A stretch of DNA of 64,000 nucleotides from Oceanicoccus sagamiensis (GCF_002117105.1 NZ_CP019343.1:744001-808000); one strand, 5' to 3'. Counted from the first letter of the stretch, positions 44,952-54,374 are shown. Notes: generated by a model from the letters alone, not told the origin. A program made the numbers and translations.

Positions 44952-47477
44952 TTAGAAGTTGTACTTAAATTCAACACCGTAAAGGCGTGGATCAGTTCTG
45001 GAATAGGTCGGTGATCCATCATCAAAGGCCGTGGCCAAAGAGTCACCCAAGCCACCTGGATCCTGGGAATCACCATGGTCATCGGTAGCATTAAGTACGT
45101 AGGTGGCCAGTTCCCAATCGCCGGAAGCAGCAATATAGGTGACCTTGAGGTTTAACAGCTCTGAATCCGGGGTATCAGCACAGCTGTTCACATCCGGGGC
45201 TGGTTGACCAGCACCGCCACCAACACGTCTGAAATCACCATCAACGGTGTCAAAACGGTGTACCGAAACCGAACCATCGTCATTCTCAATAACGACTCTA
45301 CACGCATCCCGCGAAGTACCTTCCTCGAAGTTATAGGCCGCATTAAAGTTCAGCTCTGCACCAGAGCTCAACACCCATGCGTAGTTAACACCCAGGCTGT
45401 AGTTCAGGTCAGGTGATTCAGAAAAGGTTTTACCCTTCTCATCCACTTCGATACAGCTACCGTTATCATCCTTTTCGATAATTCGGTCGGTAAATTCCGC
45501 ATCCAGGGTACCGGTATTGAAGGTCAGGGTTAAACCTGAGACTGGAATCCAGATAGTAGACAGTTCAAAACCATCACCTTCGACATCAAAGGTATCGAAT
45601 TCAAAGGTAGTCACACCGCCCGGAGCACAGGCACCATTCTTTTCTTCCAGCTTCTGCAAGTTTTCATATTCGTAACTGAAGAAAGCACCGTTAACCCGCA
45701 AGGTGTAGTCCAACCAGGACGACTTGAAACCCACTTCAACGTTGGTCACGTTTTCAGGGTCAAATGCCTCAGCTTCCATATTGACACTATTAAAGCCACC
45801 GGCTTTATAGCCTTCGGAGTAACTGATATACGTGAGTAGGTCTTCATTGATACGGTAATCCAATACGGCCCTAGGGGTTACTTCTTCCCAGGACTCATCA
45901 TCTTCATACCAGCCTAACTCGCCACCAAAGGGATCGATATTGCCATTAACATCACGGGCAAGGTCACCTTGGTCATCAAGGATCGACTGCACCGGGAAAC
46001 CAAAACCGATACCGTATTTGTTGTATTCAACAAAGCGGTCAAAGTCTTTTTCGTCCCGGGTCCAACGAACACCGACGGTAAGATCCAGATCAGAGGTAAC
46101 GGCATAGCTGGCATCGGCAAACACAGCCATTGAGGTGTATTCGCCGCGGACATTGAAAGACTCCTTAAATTCGCCGCCGGCAAGCGCTTGTGCACCGGTG
46201 GTATAAAAGCGATCAAATTCGGCATAACCCCCTGCCGCATAGGGGATGCTCGCTGCTAACTGATAACCAGAACCTTCATTGCCAGCATAGGGAGTGCCAA
46301 TAATCGTTTCCCATAACGCTTTTTCAAATGAACTGGGGCTCAGGTAGATAGAGCTGGTTTGTTGCGCATCTTCATAGGAGTAATTAAAACCCGCCGTGAA
46401 GTTCAAAGGTCCTTCGCTGGTGGTCGTAATGCGGAATTCCTGGCTCCAGGAATAATTATCCTCATAGTTTTCATCATCGAAGCTGTAGAGATATTCTGCG
46501 GAGCCATCGCGCTCTTCACGATAAGACGACTCAAATTCACGGTAGGCAGAGATCGATGACAACACATAGTCGTCTCTATCCCAATCAACATGTAACGATA
46601 GTCCAAATAGCTCTCGCTCTTGGTAAGTGGGTGTATCACTGGCTACTTTATCGAAGTCACTGCCATAGGTACCAGCACCATCCCGTGGGCCCAAGGTCGC
46701 ACTGCTTTGCGCTCTGGCACCGGATTCAATTTCGTCATATTCCATGCGAAGAATCACTTCCAACTCATCCTGCGGATACCAGGCCAGAGCGGTATTGATC
46801 GACCAGTTATCTTCGCCGTTAAAGTCACTGGCACCACCGCTGGCAATATTATCGACATCACCGTCACGCTCATTCCACAGGGCACCGGTACGCCAGTATA
46901 AATTGTCACTCAATGGCAGGTTATACACACCTTCCAATTTGCGCTTATCATGATTACCCAAGGTGGCTCTTACCCAACCTTGCTCTTCACCAACAGGCTT
47001 GTTAGTAACATATTGCACCGCACCCGCAGCTGCATTTCGCCCAAACAAGGTGCCCTGAGGACCGTTCAGAATCTCAACCCGCTGAATATCATTAAATGCC
47101 ACTTTAGAGGCACCGGAGCGGCCCACATAGACGCCGTCAATATAAACACCAACAGCGGGGTCAGCACCGACACCGAAATCACTGGTTGAAATACCTCGGA
47201 TGGTATAGCGCGGCTGGGTAGCACCACGGTCGATCTGTACGTTAGGGGCAAAAACACCAATATCCGCAATGTCCTGAGCCACGATATTGCTAATATCTTT
47301 TTCAGAAAAGGCCGTCACACTAATCGGCACATCCTGCAATGTTTCCATCTGCTTCTGGGCGGTAACAATAATTTCTTCAATGGCGTCCTGAGCAAGGGCC
47401 GGTGAAGCAGCCAAGGTTAGCGTTGCTAATGAGTGCCCTACACCCACGGCTGGCCGTGGTAAGTACTTTTTCAACAT
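44952..47477 (-). CDS. TonB-dependent receptor (outer-membrane transporter)
   Basis: An 841-residue receptor. Signal peptide (about 1-29, ending ALAQ), then a typical TonB-box region (IEEIIVTAQKQMETLQDVPISVTAF), plug domain (PRYTIRGIS, DGVYVGRSGASK, LNGPQGTLFGRNAAAG) and a barrel ending in YGVEFKYNF with terminal Phe. This subfamily is common in marine bacteria degrading complex or hydrophobic substrates; the ligand is unknown. It is preceded by about 200 bp that lack the 28-bp motif. It lies between the cytochrome operon and the second receptor on the same strand. Confidence 0.94.
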   Translation of the reverse strand: MLKKYLPRPAVGVGHSLATLTLAASPALAQDAIEEIIVTAQKQMETLQDVPISVTAFSEKDISNIVAQDIADIGVFAPNVQIDRGATQPRYTIRGISTSDFGVGADPAVGVYIDGVYVGRSGASKVAFNDIQRVEILNGPQGTLFGRNAAAGAVQYVTNKPVGEEQGWVRATLGNHDKRKLEGVYNLPLSDNLYWRTGALWNERDGDVDNIASGGASDFNGEDNWSINTALAWYPQDELEVILRMEYDEIESGARAQSSATLGPRDGAGTYGSDFDKVASDTPTYQERELFGLSLHVDWDRDDYVLSSISAYREFESSYREERDGSAEYLYSFDDENYEDNYSWSQEFRITTTSEGPLNFTAGFNYSYEDAQQTSSIYLSPSSFEKALWETIIGTPYAGNEGSGYQLAASIPYAAGGYAEFDRFYTTGAQALAGGEFKESFNVRGEYTSMAVFADASYAVTSDLDLTVGVRWTRDEKDFDRFVEYNKYGIGFGFPVQSILDDQGDLARDVNGNIDPFGGELGWYEDDESWEEVTPRAVLDYRINEDLLTYISYSEGYKAGGFNSVNMEAEAFDPENVTNVEVGFKSSWLDYTLRVNGAFFSYEYENLQKLEEKNGACAPGGVTTFEFDTFDVEGDGFELSTIWIPVSGLTLTFNTGTLDAEFTDRIIEKDDNGSCIEVDEKGKTFSESPDLNYSLGVNYAWVLSSGAELNFNAAYNFEEGTSRDACRVVIENDDGSVSVHRFDTVDGDFRRVGGGAGQPAPDVNSCADTPDSELLNLKVTYIAASGDWELATYVLNATDDHGDSQDPGGLGDSLATAFDDGSPTYSRTDPRLYGVEFKYNF

Positions 47478-47679
47478 GTTTGTCTCCAGATGTCTAACTT
47501 ATAGTTGTTGTATATCTCAGCTCTATTGAGCCCAACGCCCATCAGTTGCCATGCTCTCCCTAAGCTTGCCACTAATAGAGCGCCCCCTTCCCCCTAATAT
47601 CGAAAGGCCATCCATGTATAAATAATAGTCAGCTTTAGGGCTATTGACAGTAAAACCGGCAAAAACACCTTAGGCTGGC

Positions 47680-49380
47680 TTATATCTGGCCAGATATTGT
47701 TAACTCCCAAAACCGCCCCAAGCGCCGCTCACGCAGCTCCGTGGATTCAATCGTGCCATCCTCAATGGAGAGGGCATAATTGACACGGTCGGTTTCGATC
47801 GTATTATCAAACAGGTTTTTTACATCAACCCGCATATTCATTTTGTTAGGCAGCTGCCACTCAAAGTAACTATCCAGATAGCCTTCGGTTTCGCTGATGG
47901 TATTAATCTCATCAATGCGGCGGTTTTCGTAGCTGCCTTTGTAGTAATAGATAATGCCTGCGGTCATAGGCAGGTGTAGGCGCGGAAATTCCTGTCTTAA
48001 CTCAACGGTGACGGTTTTATCGCGGGCATCTTTAAAATCCCGGGTTTCACCGGTAAAGGGATCGGTCACTTCAGTCCATAGCAATGACACATTCATCGTG
48101 CCACGGGTATTTTGGGCCAGAGCAATATCAGCATCCAGCACCACACCCTGGCGTGTACCATCGCCAATATTACCCAGTACCGATTCATCCTCGGAAATTG
48201 GCGTCTGGTCTACCACATCTTCAACATCGTGATAGTAGTATTTGGCTTTGATATTGCCCTTTTCTTGCTTAAAGACCCGCTCGTATTGAATCCGAAACTG
48301 CCAGGATTTTTCCGGCTCAAGGTCTGGGTTGGCCAGTCGGACTTCGTCCTGGGTATCGTCAACGGAATTGGCAAAATCCGCCAGATTGAGCTGCTTAACA
48401 TCACGGTTCATACCAAACAACCAATTGTCATTGGGGCTTGGACGGTAGTTCAATTCCATCTCGGGCTTGTAGTAGGTGAACTCACGCTGCTGGCGAACAT
48501 CGCCATTTTGGCGCACCTGCGAGTACTCCACCCCCGAACCCACTTCAAAAGACAGGTCGGCTTTAAGCTGCCACTCACCAAACCAAAAAGCTTCGGCCCG
48601 CTCTTCTGCAATCCCCTGGTCAGAATCTTCAGTGAGAATACCTTGCTCAATCAGGTTCAGGCGCTGATCCAGGGAGTTATAAACCAGCTCAAGACCACTG
48701 CGGCTGGAAAAGCCTTTGCGAGGCTGGCTTAACAAGGTCCCTTTAAGAATACTTTCGGAGGTGCGCTTGGTTTTATCTTCCTGACTATAAAAGTCATCGT
48801 CGCCGGATAAGAGATAGCTCTCGCTGATTAACCGCTCAAAGTCACTGCTGGAGCGATTTTGAATCCACTGCCACTTCAGCGTGTTTTGTGCTGAGAAGAA
48901 CATATCGTAATCCAGCCCCAACTCCCATTTATAGCCTTTATCCTGCTCAGCACTAGTGCGATCTTCTTCCAGCGCCAAACCATCACCCATAGGCTGGAAT
49001 TGCTCGCGGTTTTTATTCAGCTTGTTGGTAAAGTCTTCATAGAGGCCATTCACCTGAAAAGCGGAGCCCGACGCCAGACTACGACCAAAGGTAGAAGTCA
49101 GCTTGCCATTCCAGCCATCTTCCTGGGTTTTGTTATCACGGTAATAGTCCAGACTGCCATCGGGGAAGTACTTATAGCGCTCAATAAATTCAGGCTTGGC
49201 GCGGTCACTGACTTCCAACCCGCCAATCCAGTTGGTATCGCCTTTCTGCCAGTTAAAAAACATACCGCCATTGGCACCCAGTTCATCCTCTTCATAACCT
49301 TGCAGCATCGCATCCCAGGATAGCCCCAGGCTTTCTATATCTGCCAGGCGAATATCCAATACGGTTTCACTGCTTTTCAC
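47680..49380 (-). CDS. TonB-dependent receptor, C-terminal part (frameshifted)
   Basis: The barrel of a second TonB receptor. The ORF starts at GTG 49380 only because the frame shifts there; the real sequence reads through NVKSSETVLDIRLADIESLG from the plug domain. The barrel has typical extracellular loops and ends LTISGQI. It joins the 49383-49769 frame at the run of six G (49395-49400); with seven G the coding strand reads IRGGVPGLNVKSSETV. The distinctive loop RYKYFPDGSLDYYR and other charged loops do not identify the ligand. Confidence 0.82.
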   Translation of the reverse strand: MKSSETVLDIRLADIESLGLSWDAMLQGYEEDELGANGGMFFNWQKGDTNWIGGLEVSDRAKPEFIERYKYFPDGSLDYYRDNKTQEDGWNGKLTSTFGRSLASGSAFQVNGLYEDFTNKLNKNREQFQPMGDGLALEEDRTSAEQDKGYKWELGLDYDMFFSAQNTLKWQWIQNRSSSDFERLISESYLLSGDDDFYSQEDKTKRTSESILKGTLLSQPRKGFSSRSGLELVYNSLDQRLNLIEQGILTEDSDQGIAEERAEAFWFGEWQLKADLSFEVGSGVEYSQVRQNGDVRQQREFTYYKPEMELNYRPSPNDNWLFGMNRDVKQLNLADFANSVDDTQDEVRLANPDLEPEKSWQFRIQYERVFKQEKGNIKAKYYYHDVEDVVDQTPISEDESVLGNIGDGTRQGVVLDADIALAQNTRGTMNVSLLWTEVTDPFTGETRDFKDARDKTVTVELRQEFPRLHLPMTAGIIYYYKGSYENRRIDEINTISETEGYLDSYFEWQLPNKMNMRVDVKNLFDNTIETDRVNYALSIEDGTIESTELRERRLGRFWELTISGQI

Positions 49381-49382
49381 GT

Positions 49383-49769
49383 TTAAGCCCGGTACCCCCC
49401 GCGGATAACATCCACACGCTCCACATTTTCAGCGGCTATACGTGATAGCACATCTTTAACGGAGTTACTCTTGGCTGATACCGGCTTGCCATTAATAAGT
49501 ACTAACTGACTATTGTCATTCAAGCCGCGACCACTGGCATTGGCCTTGTTAAGCACCGCTCCGGCGGAGGGAATGCGGTCAATAATATCGACGGCGCTGA
49601 TCGGGCCAAAGCTGGCATAGAAATCCGGGCCATAGCTTTGGATAGATTGCTGGGCGCTAGCCAGGGTACTGGGCAATACACTCAGTAGCAGAAGGATAAA
49701 AGCCGGGAGCCAGACTAGACGAGAGTGAATAGCGTAGGCAAAGCTGGCAAGGCAAGCTGGCAACTGCAT
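49383..49769 (-). CDS. TonB-dependent receptor, N-terminal plug part (frameshifted)
   Basis: The first 128 codons include a signal peptide (LVWLPAFILLLLSVLPSTLASA) and a plug domain (DIIDRIPSAGAVLNKANASGRGLNDNSQLVLINGKPVSAKSN cut here to avoid length: note the plug signature RIPSAG...LINGKP and RIAAENVERVDVIRGG). In the intact protein this runs into the barrel at 47680-49380. The final codons (YRA) after IRGG are out of frame. The 28-bp shared motif lies 146 bp upstream of the ATG at 49769. Confidence 0.78.
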   Translation of the reverse strand: MQLPACLASFAYAIHSRLVWLPAFILLLLSVLPSTLASAQQSIQSYGPDFYASFGPISAVDIIDRIPSAGAVLNKANASGRGLNDNSQLVLINGKPVSAKSNSVKDVLSRIAAENVERVDVIRGGYRA

Positions 49770-49914
49770 GAATATCTGGCACTACCCTATAAAGAAGAGC
49801 GCCTCAAAACTGAGCAGCCCAACATAATTGATAATCCTGTGTCGACGCTTCCTTTACTGGCTATGACATAACCAGAAGGCTCTTATTTTGGCAGTAAAAC
49901 TTCAAATTACCTGC

Positions 49915-49942
49915 GGATTTTAAAAATCCGTCAGCATTTTTT
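49915..49942. promoter_or_regulatory. Shared 28-bp motif upstream of the second TonB receptor
   Basis: GGATTTTAAAAATCCG followed by TCAGCATTTTTT, 146 bp before the receptor start and 74 bp past the AraC gene stop. It differs from the copy at 44817-44844 at two positions only. Confidence 0.65.
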
Positions 49943-50015
49943 AAGAATAAGCAGCAAAAAAGAGACTTACTGAACACAATTTAAGCAGATCTGCGCTAAA
50001 TCGCTATAAGGGTAA

Positions 50016-51125
50016 TCACTCACTTTGGGGTAAATGGGATTTGCGAAAAGCGGTGGGGGTGGTTTGGTAGGTGGATTTAAAGGCTTTATTAAAGGAACTC
50101 AAAGAGCGAAAACCGATATCCAGAGCAATGGTTAATACCGGCAACTCTTTTTGCGTGGGGTCGGCCAGACGCTCAGCCGCCTCTTTGACTCGGTAACTAT
50201 TTAAGAAGTCATTAAAGTTACGATAGCCCAGACCGGCATTAATGGTCTGGCGCAGGCGATACTCTGGAATCTCTAATTGGCTGGCTAGTTGGCCAATGGT
50301 CAGGCCCATCTCGCGGTAGGCTCCCTCGGCTTCGACCAATGCTTGCAAACGTGCCACTAGCTCCGGATCGACTTCGGCAGCCACCGTGGCTTTGGCCTCA
50401 ATGACCGGTGTTGGCGCTGCTGGCTGCTCACTGGCTCCGTCCAATACCACTGGAGCTGGCGCTATAGACAAGGTCTGGCGCGTATCCAAGAGGCCATGTC
50501 GATACTCTAACAGAATGGCATTGGTGGCCAGCAGCATCAGCCCTACCGGTAAATACTGCAGTGAGGTCAGCCAATCGGCACCGGGAAATAGCACTTCGCG
50601 AAATAAAATCAGCAGGAAGATATAGACACCGTTAAGGCCGCAAAACCAAAGACGCAGGCGACGACGGGATTCGATCAAATCTACCTTCCAGAACCTGGCT
50701 ACCACCAATAAGGTCAGCGCCAACATGACAAATTCCAAGGCCTGGGGCAGCATATAGAACACCAACCAAGGCAGGCCACTCTCTACAGAACTCGCCAATT
50801 TACCCAGCATAGGTAAAAACACCGAGACACTGACCAATGCGACCTGCCAGCGGCGTAATCGAAAGTGGTCATCAAATAAACTGGCGCTAAACAGCCAAAA
50901 CATGCCAGGAACGGCGGTGGAGAGGGATGTCATCCAGCTGCTAAGGCCCCATACACGGGTTACAGGCACCATTAAATAAGCCACGATGGCGATTAATAGC
51001 AGGCCATAAAGTCGGCGCTGCATCGACCAGGCCCCCTGCCGCCCCTCTGCCCTAAACAGCAAAATAGCGCTCAGCACCAGCTGGGACATGGCAAAGGTAA
51101 TAGCGGAGGCTTGAACAATCTCCAT
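50016..51125 (-). CDS. Membrane-bound AraC-family regulator
   Basis: A 369-residue regulator. Its N-terminal ~200 residues are a multi-helix membrane domain (helices near 5-25, 38-58, 67-85, 93-113, 120-145, 160-180, 185-210) and its last ~110 residues an AraC HTH pair (LTIGQLASQLEIPEYRLRQTINAGLGY and VLTIALDIGFRSLSSFNKAFK, cut to motif), with the usual second-helix signature IGFRSLSSFNKAFK. It is the nearest DNA-binding protein to the two 28-bp motifs and transcribed in the same direction as the receptor gene. The membrane sensing domain probably detects a periplasmic or membrane signal. Confidence 0.9.
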   Translation of the reverse strand: MEIVQASAITFAMSQLVLSAILLFRAEGRQGAWSMQRRLYGLLLIAIVAYLMVPVTRVWGLSSWMTSLSTAVPGMFWLFSASLFDDHFRLRRWQVALVSVSVFLPMLGKLASSVESGLPWLVFYMLPQALEFVMLALTLLVVARFWKVDLIESRRRLRLWFCGLNGVYIFLLILFREVLFPGADWLTSLQYLPVGLMLLATNAILLEYRHGLLDTRQTLSIAPAPVVLDGASEQPAAPTPVIEAKATVAAEVDPELVARLQALVEAEGAYREMGLTIGQLASQLEIPEYRLRQTINAGLGYRNFNDFLNSYRVKEAAERLADPTQKELPVLTIALDIGFRSLSSFNKAFKSTYQTTPTAFRKSHLPQSE

Positions 51126-51212
51126 AGGGTCTTATCGTAGCTTGCGGTTAAGGCTCACAGCGAGGTGAGCGCGATATGATGAGGTGCATACTAGCTAGAA
51201 ACCAGTTAGCTA

Positions 51213-51884
51213 TCAATCATTTACCGCAGCTAGAAACATCACTTGGATATGACGGTTGAGGGTATTCTCGATGGCGGCAGTGTCAACTTCATCATCATCC
51301 ATAACCGCCTCCTGCTCCAGACGCAACATTAAACTGATAGTCACCTGGGCATCGGCTTTAGGGTTTGAAGAGCCTAGCAGCCGATAAAACTGCTCCATAC
51401 TATCGCGATGGCCGTTTAAGCGATTTCGCACTACATGGCGTAATTTTTTGTTCCGGGTTGCCTCGTGATGAAAAGCTAACTCAAGCACTCTATCCTCAAG
51501 GTGGCCCTCGATTTGGTCTAACACAAAGGTTATAGCGAAGCCCGCTACAACGTTAGCCAGCTTAGTACGAGTTTCAGGGTCTTTAATATGGTCGGCGGTA
51601 CTGTCGTTAATATGTGCGAAGACTTTATCCTGGATGCTATCCACATAGATTATTGCACTATGGTTCCAAAATAGAAAAGTTTCGCTGAGAAGTTCTTCAA
51701 TATCCTTGAAGTAGTAGGTCGTGGAAGCTAATGGGACTTTGGCCTCTTCGGCTACAGCTCGATGTCTGACACCGCGTATCCCATCCTTTAAAATCACCCT
51801 TAGTGTTGCTTCTAAAATTTGCTTCCGACGTTTGATACCACCGGCACGCAAAACCTTGCGTTGGCCGGTTGGGTCATCTGCCAT
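51213..51884 (-). CDS. TetR-family transcriptional regulator
   Basis: A 223-residue regulator with an N-terminal HTH (about residues 18-65: RRKQILEATLRVILKDGIRG, VRHRAVAEEAKVPLASTTYYF). The C-terminal domain is long and charged and is unlike that of the TetR pair at 14404/17666. It lies upstream of the AraC gene on the same strand (87 bp apart) and divergent from the GGDEF gene, with about 240 bp between their starts. Its target is not evident; a leftward unit with the AraC gene is possible. Confidence 0.9.
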   Translation of the reverse strand: MADDPTGQRKVLRAGGIKRRKQILEATLRVILKDGIRGVRHRAVAEEAKVPLASTTYYFKDIEELLSETFLFWNHSAIIYVDSIQDKVFAHINDSTADHIKDPETRTKLANVVAGFAITFVLDQIEGHLEDRVLELAFHHEATRNKKLRHVVRNRLNGHRDSMEQFYRLLGSSNPKADAQVTISLMLRLEQEAVMDDDEVDTAAIENTLNRHIQVMFLAAVND

Positions 51885-52127
51885 CTAGACTTCATTCCTT
51901 AAAAAACTGCATCGTCGACTCATAGACCTGTCCTTATAAACCTCGGCAAACGCCGCGTGTGTTTATAATCGACAGAAATGCTTATACGTAATATTGTAAA
52001 AGCTAATAAGGTCGAAGTTTTTAATAATGCACTGATTTTGACAAAGTTGCAAAAATAGAATTTTGGCATACATTGCTAATAGAAAAGGCATTGCATGGTA
52101 GCAATGCAATAATAAAGGAATACGTTC

Positions 52128-53153
52128 ATGAACTACCCAGAGAATTTGGCTAGCGCCGCCGAATACCTCAAAAAAGCTATCCCTCATATGATGGAGCAAC
52201 AGCTACCAGCCAACCCAATCAACTACACACTTTGGTACAACTACGTTGCCAACCATATACCAGCGTTAAACAAAGCATTAGATCGTATAACCACTAAAAC
52301 AGCAGGGTTAACCCCAGAGCAGAGTGAAGAGCTATTTTTTAACTACATCATTAGCGAACACTTGGAAGACCACCAACAAGCACTCAAAGACATTACCCAA
52401 ATAGCCGCAGGTCTGCTCAGTAATCTTAATAACACGATGGATGGCGGGGAGGTTTTTGATAAAGAGCTCAGCGGCCATCTGGAACAACTCAAAGCCGCTA
52501 AATCTATGGGGGAAGTCAGCCAGATTGTTGATAAGGTGATCAGCAGCAGCGAAGATATCAAAGCCTCTAACCAACACTTTATGGAGAGTATGCAGGTGGC
52601 AAATCAGGAAATTGCCTCCCTGCGACACCAGTTACAGCAGGCAGAGAAAAACGCCTATACCGATCAACTAACACAACTCTACAATCGGCACGCCTTTGAC
52701 CGCCAGTTGGAACAATTATTACAAACTGAAGCCGTGGCTAAAAATGTTTGCCTGATACTGACAGACTTGGATCACTTCAAATCCTTCAATGATGATTACG
52801 GCCATATTATCGGCGACCGGGTATTACAAAGAACCGGCGAATTGATTCAGGATTATAGTCCTGACAATGCCATCGGTGCGCGCTATGGTGGTGAGGAGTT
52901 TGCGATTATTATCAGCAATGCAACGATTGACGAAACTGTCGCTGTTGCCGAAAAAATCAGAACAAAACTGCAACAGCTTAGAGTGAAGATTAAAAATTCA
53001 GATAAGGTGCTCGATAATATTAGCGCCTCCTTTGGTGTCGCCCAATTTATTATTGGCGAAACGGCTGAGAATTTTATCGATAGAGCAGACCAGGCACTTT
53101 ATAGTGCAAAAAATAATGGCAGGAACCAAGTAGCTATTTATAGCGACTCTTAA
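52128..53153 (+). CDS. GGDEF-domain diguanylate cyclase
   Basis: A 341-residue cytoplasmic protein. The N-terminal ~165 residues are helical with coiled-coil character (ENAYTDQLTQLYNRHAF begins the GGDEF domain near residue 178), and the catalytic motif is GGEEF (residues 254-258) in ARYGGEEFAII. An RxxD inhibitory site is not present five residues before it (sequence PDNAIGA), so product inhibition may be absent. It probably makes cyclic di-GMP, which the HD-GYP protein at 2662 would degrade; the two are not linked. The start has AAAGGAAT upstream. Confidence 0.93.
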   Translation: MNYPENLASAAEYLKKAIPHMMEQQLPANPINYTLWYNYVANHIPALNKALDRITTKTAGLTPEQSEELFFNYIISEHLEDHQQALKDITQIAAGLLSNLNNTMDGGEVFDKELSGHLEQLKAAKSMGEVSQIVDKVISSSEDIKASNQHFMESMQVANQEIASLRHQLQQAEKNAYTDQLTQLYNRHAFDRQLEQLLQTEAVAKNVCLILTDLDHFKSFNDDYGHIIGDRVLQRTGELIQDYSPDNAIGARYGGEEFAIIISNATIDETVAVAEKIRTKLQQLRVKIKNSDKVLDNISASFGVAQFIIGETAENFIDRADQALYSAKNNGRNQVAIYSDS

Positions 53154-53177
53154 CGCTCTCAATACCTGCCGGCATCA

Positions 53178-53540
53178 TCAAACCGCAGGCTCCATCAAAG
53201 GCATAGCCGTCACTCGCTGGCGACTGCGTAGTTGTCGCTGCTTAGCATGTTGACGTCGCAATGTCTGTTCAATGCGGTTAAACGAAACACTCATAGCCTG
53301 TCGAAACGTTTTACCATGCTGTTTTATATTAATATGAAAATCATCCTGGCCACGCACAGATAGTAGACAGCGTTTGTCCTGTTTATGGGAGCCCTGCCCT
53401 TCATCTTCCAACCGTATCTGGATACGACTAATCGGCACACCAAAACGCTGTAAACGTTTTGAGGCCTGCTGTGCAAAGCGCTTAAGATAGTTTTGCGTTT
53501 TTGTTTGCTTACCGGACATTTCTATTATCATGTTAAACAC
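53178..53540 (-). CDS. HPF/RaiA-like ribosome-associated small protein
   Basis: A 120-residue basic protein. The core (ISRIQIRLEDEGQGSHKQDK, RCLLSVRGQDDFHINIKQHG, FRQAMSVSFNRIEQTLRRQ) follows the sigma-54-modulation/HPF fold pattern: strand, strand with RC(L/R), and a helix carrying basic residues. HPF proteins bind the ribosomal decoding region and cause hibernation. The C-terminal tail is arginine-rich and differs from standard HPF. It converges on the GGDEF gene, 24 bp away, and is not near rpoN, where the typical gene lies. Confidence 0.7.
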   Translation of the reverse strand: MFNMIIEMSGKQTKTQNYLKRFAQQASKRLQRFGVPISRIQIRLEDEGQGSHKQDKRCLLSVRGQDDFHINIKQHGKTFRQAMSVSFNRIEQTLRRQHAKQRQLRSRQRVTAMPLMEPAV

Positions 53541-53717
53541 CTCTTTTAAATGCGGGGGTTTATCATAGTGTTAGCCTGTGTTTTACCACTAATTCTTAAT
53601 GCCTATCCCGGCTATCAGTTTAAATCATTAATTAACCAGCGAACTATTTGGCGAACGGTGGCTAAGTGCTAGAATAATAACTATCCTGATGTGATCGATA
53701 ATACTAGAAGTGACACT

Positions 53718-54374
53718 GTGACTATATTCCACCTTTTATTACTAACCGGCCTGATATTGTTAACTGCCTGTAGCAGCGCCCCCAACCAGCAACTCGCTGA
53801 AGGTTCAGCTCAAGCTGCCACTCAACAATCTGCCGCACAATGGCGCTGCGAAGGTGGCAGGGATAAGGAGTGGACTTGTCGGGATTTATCGAAGGCAGAA
53901 ACCACTGCATCAACCACATCAACAGCTACATCCCGATCAACAGCTACACCTACAACAGCAACTGCATCAACGACTACAGCAGCAGCCACAGCGCTTACTG
54001 CTTCTACTGTAGAGCGCGCACCATCTGCAACCCCACCGGCTGAACCTCTGGCCGCACCGGCTGAAAGGGTGACAGAAAAAACCAAGCCCCCTGCCAGCCA
54101 GGCTACAGCCTTGGCCAATGACAGCTATGTGGTGCAATTAATAGCAGCGCGTAACCCAGAGACTATCGAAAGATATAAACAACAGCATCCACAGTTAAGC
54201 CCTCAATTGCTCACCATCGATAAAAATGGCGAAGCCTGGCAGGTACTTATCCTTGGTACTTTTAGCAGTTATCAAGCAGCGCAAGCTGCCGTTGCGGCTA
54301 TTACCCCACCCTTGAGCAGCCAACCCTGGATAAGACCGATTGCCCCGATAAGGCAGGCTTTAGAGGCGCAGTAA
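53718..54374 (+). CDS. Lipoprotein with C-terminal SPOR-like domain
   Basis: A lipoprotein: GTG 53718 begins MTIFHLLLLTGLILLTAC with a lipobox (LTAC), the cysteine to be lipid-modified. An upstream GTG (53691) is also in frame. A Thr/Ser/Ala-rich low-complexity linker (about 55-125) leads to a C-terminal ~75-residue domain (SYVVQLIAARNPETIERYKQ ... WQVLILGTFSSYQAAQAAVA) with the SPOR pattern that binds denuded peptidoglycan at the septum. It may be a cell-division or cell-wall-associated protein. It stands apart from the neighbouring genes. Confidence 0.75.
   Translation: MTIFHLLLLTGLILLTACSSAPNQQLAEGSAQAATQQSAAQWRCEGGRDKEWTCRDLSKAETTASTTSTATSRSTATPTTATASTTTAAATALTASTVERAPSATPPAEPLAAPAERVTEKTKPPASQATALANDSYVVQLIAARNPETIERYKQQHPQLSPQLLTIDKNGEAWQVLILGTFSSYQAAQAAVAAITPPLSSQPWIRPIAPIRQALEAQ

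Noticed and set aside
48112-48732. 206-codon plus-strand frame within the second TonB receptor
   Set aside because: Opposite-strand shadow of barrel sequence, with no start context.
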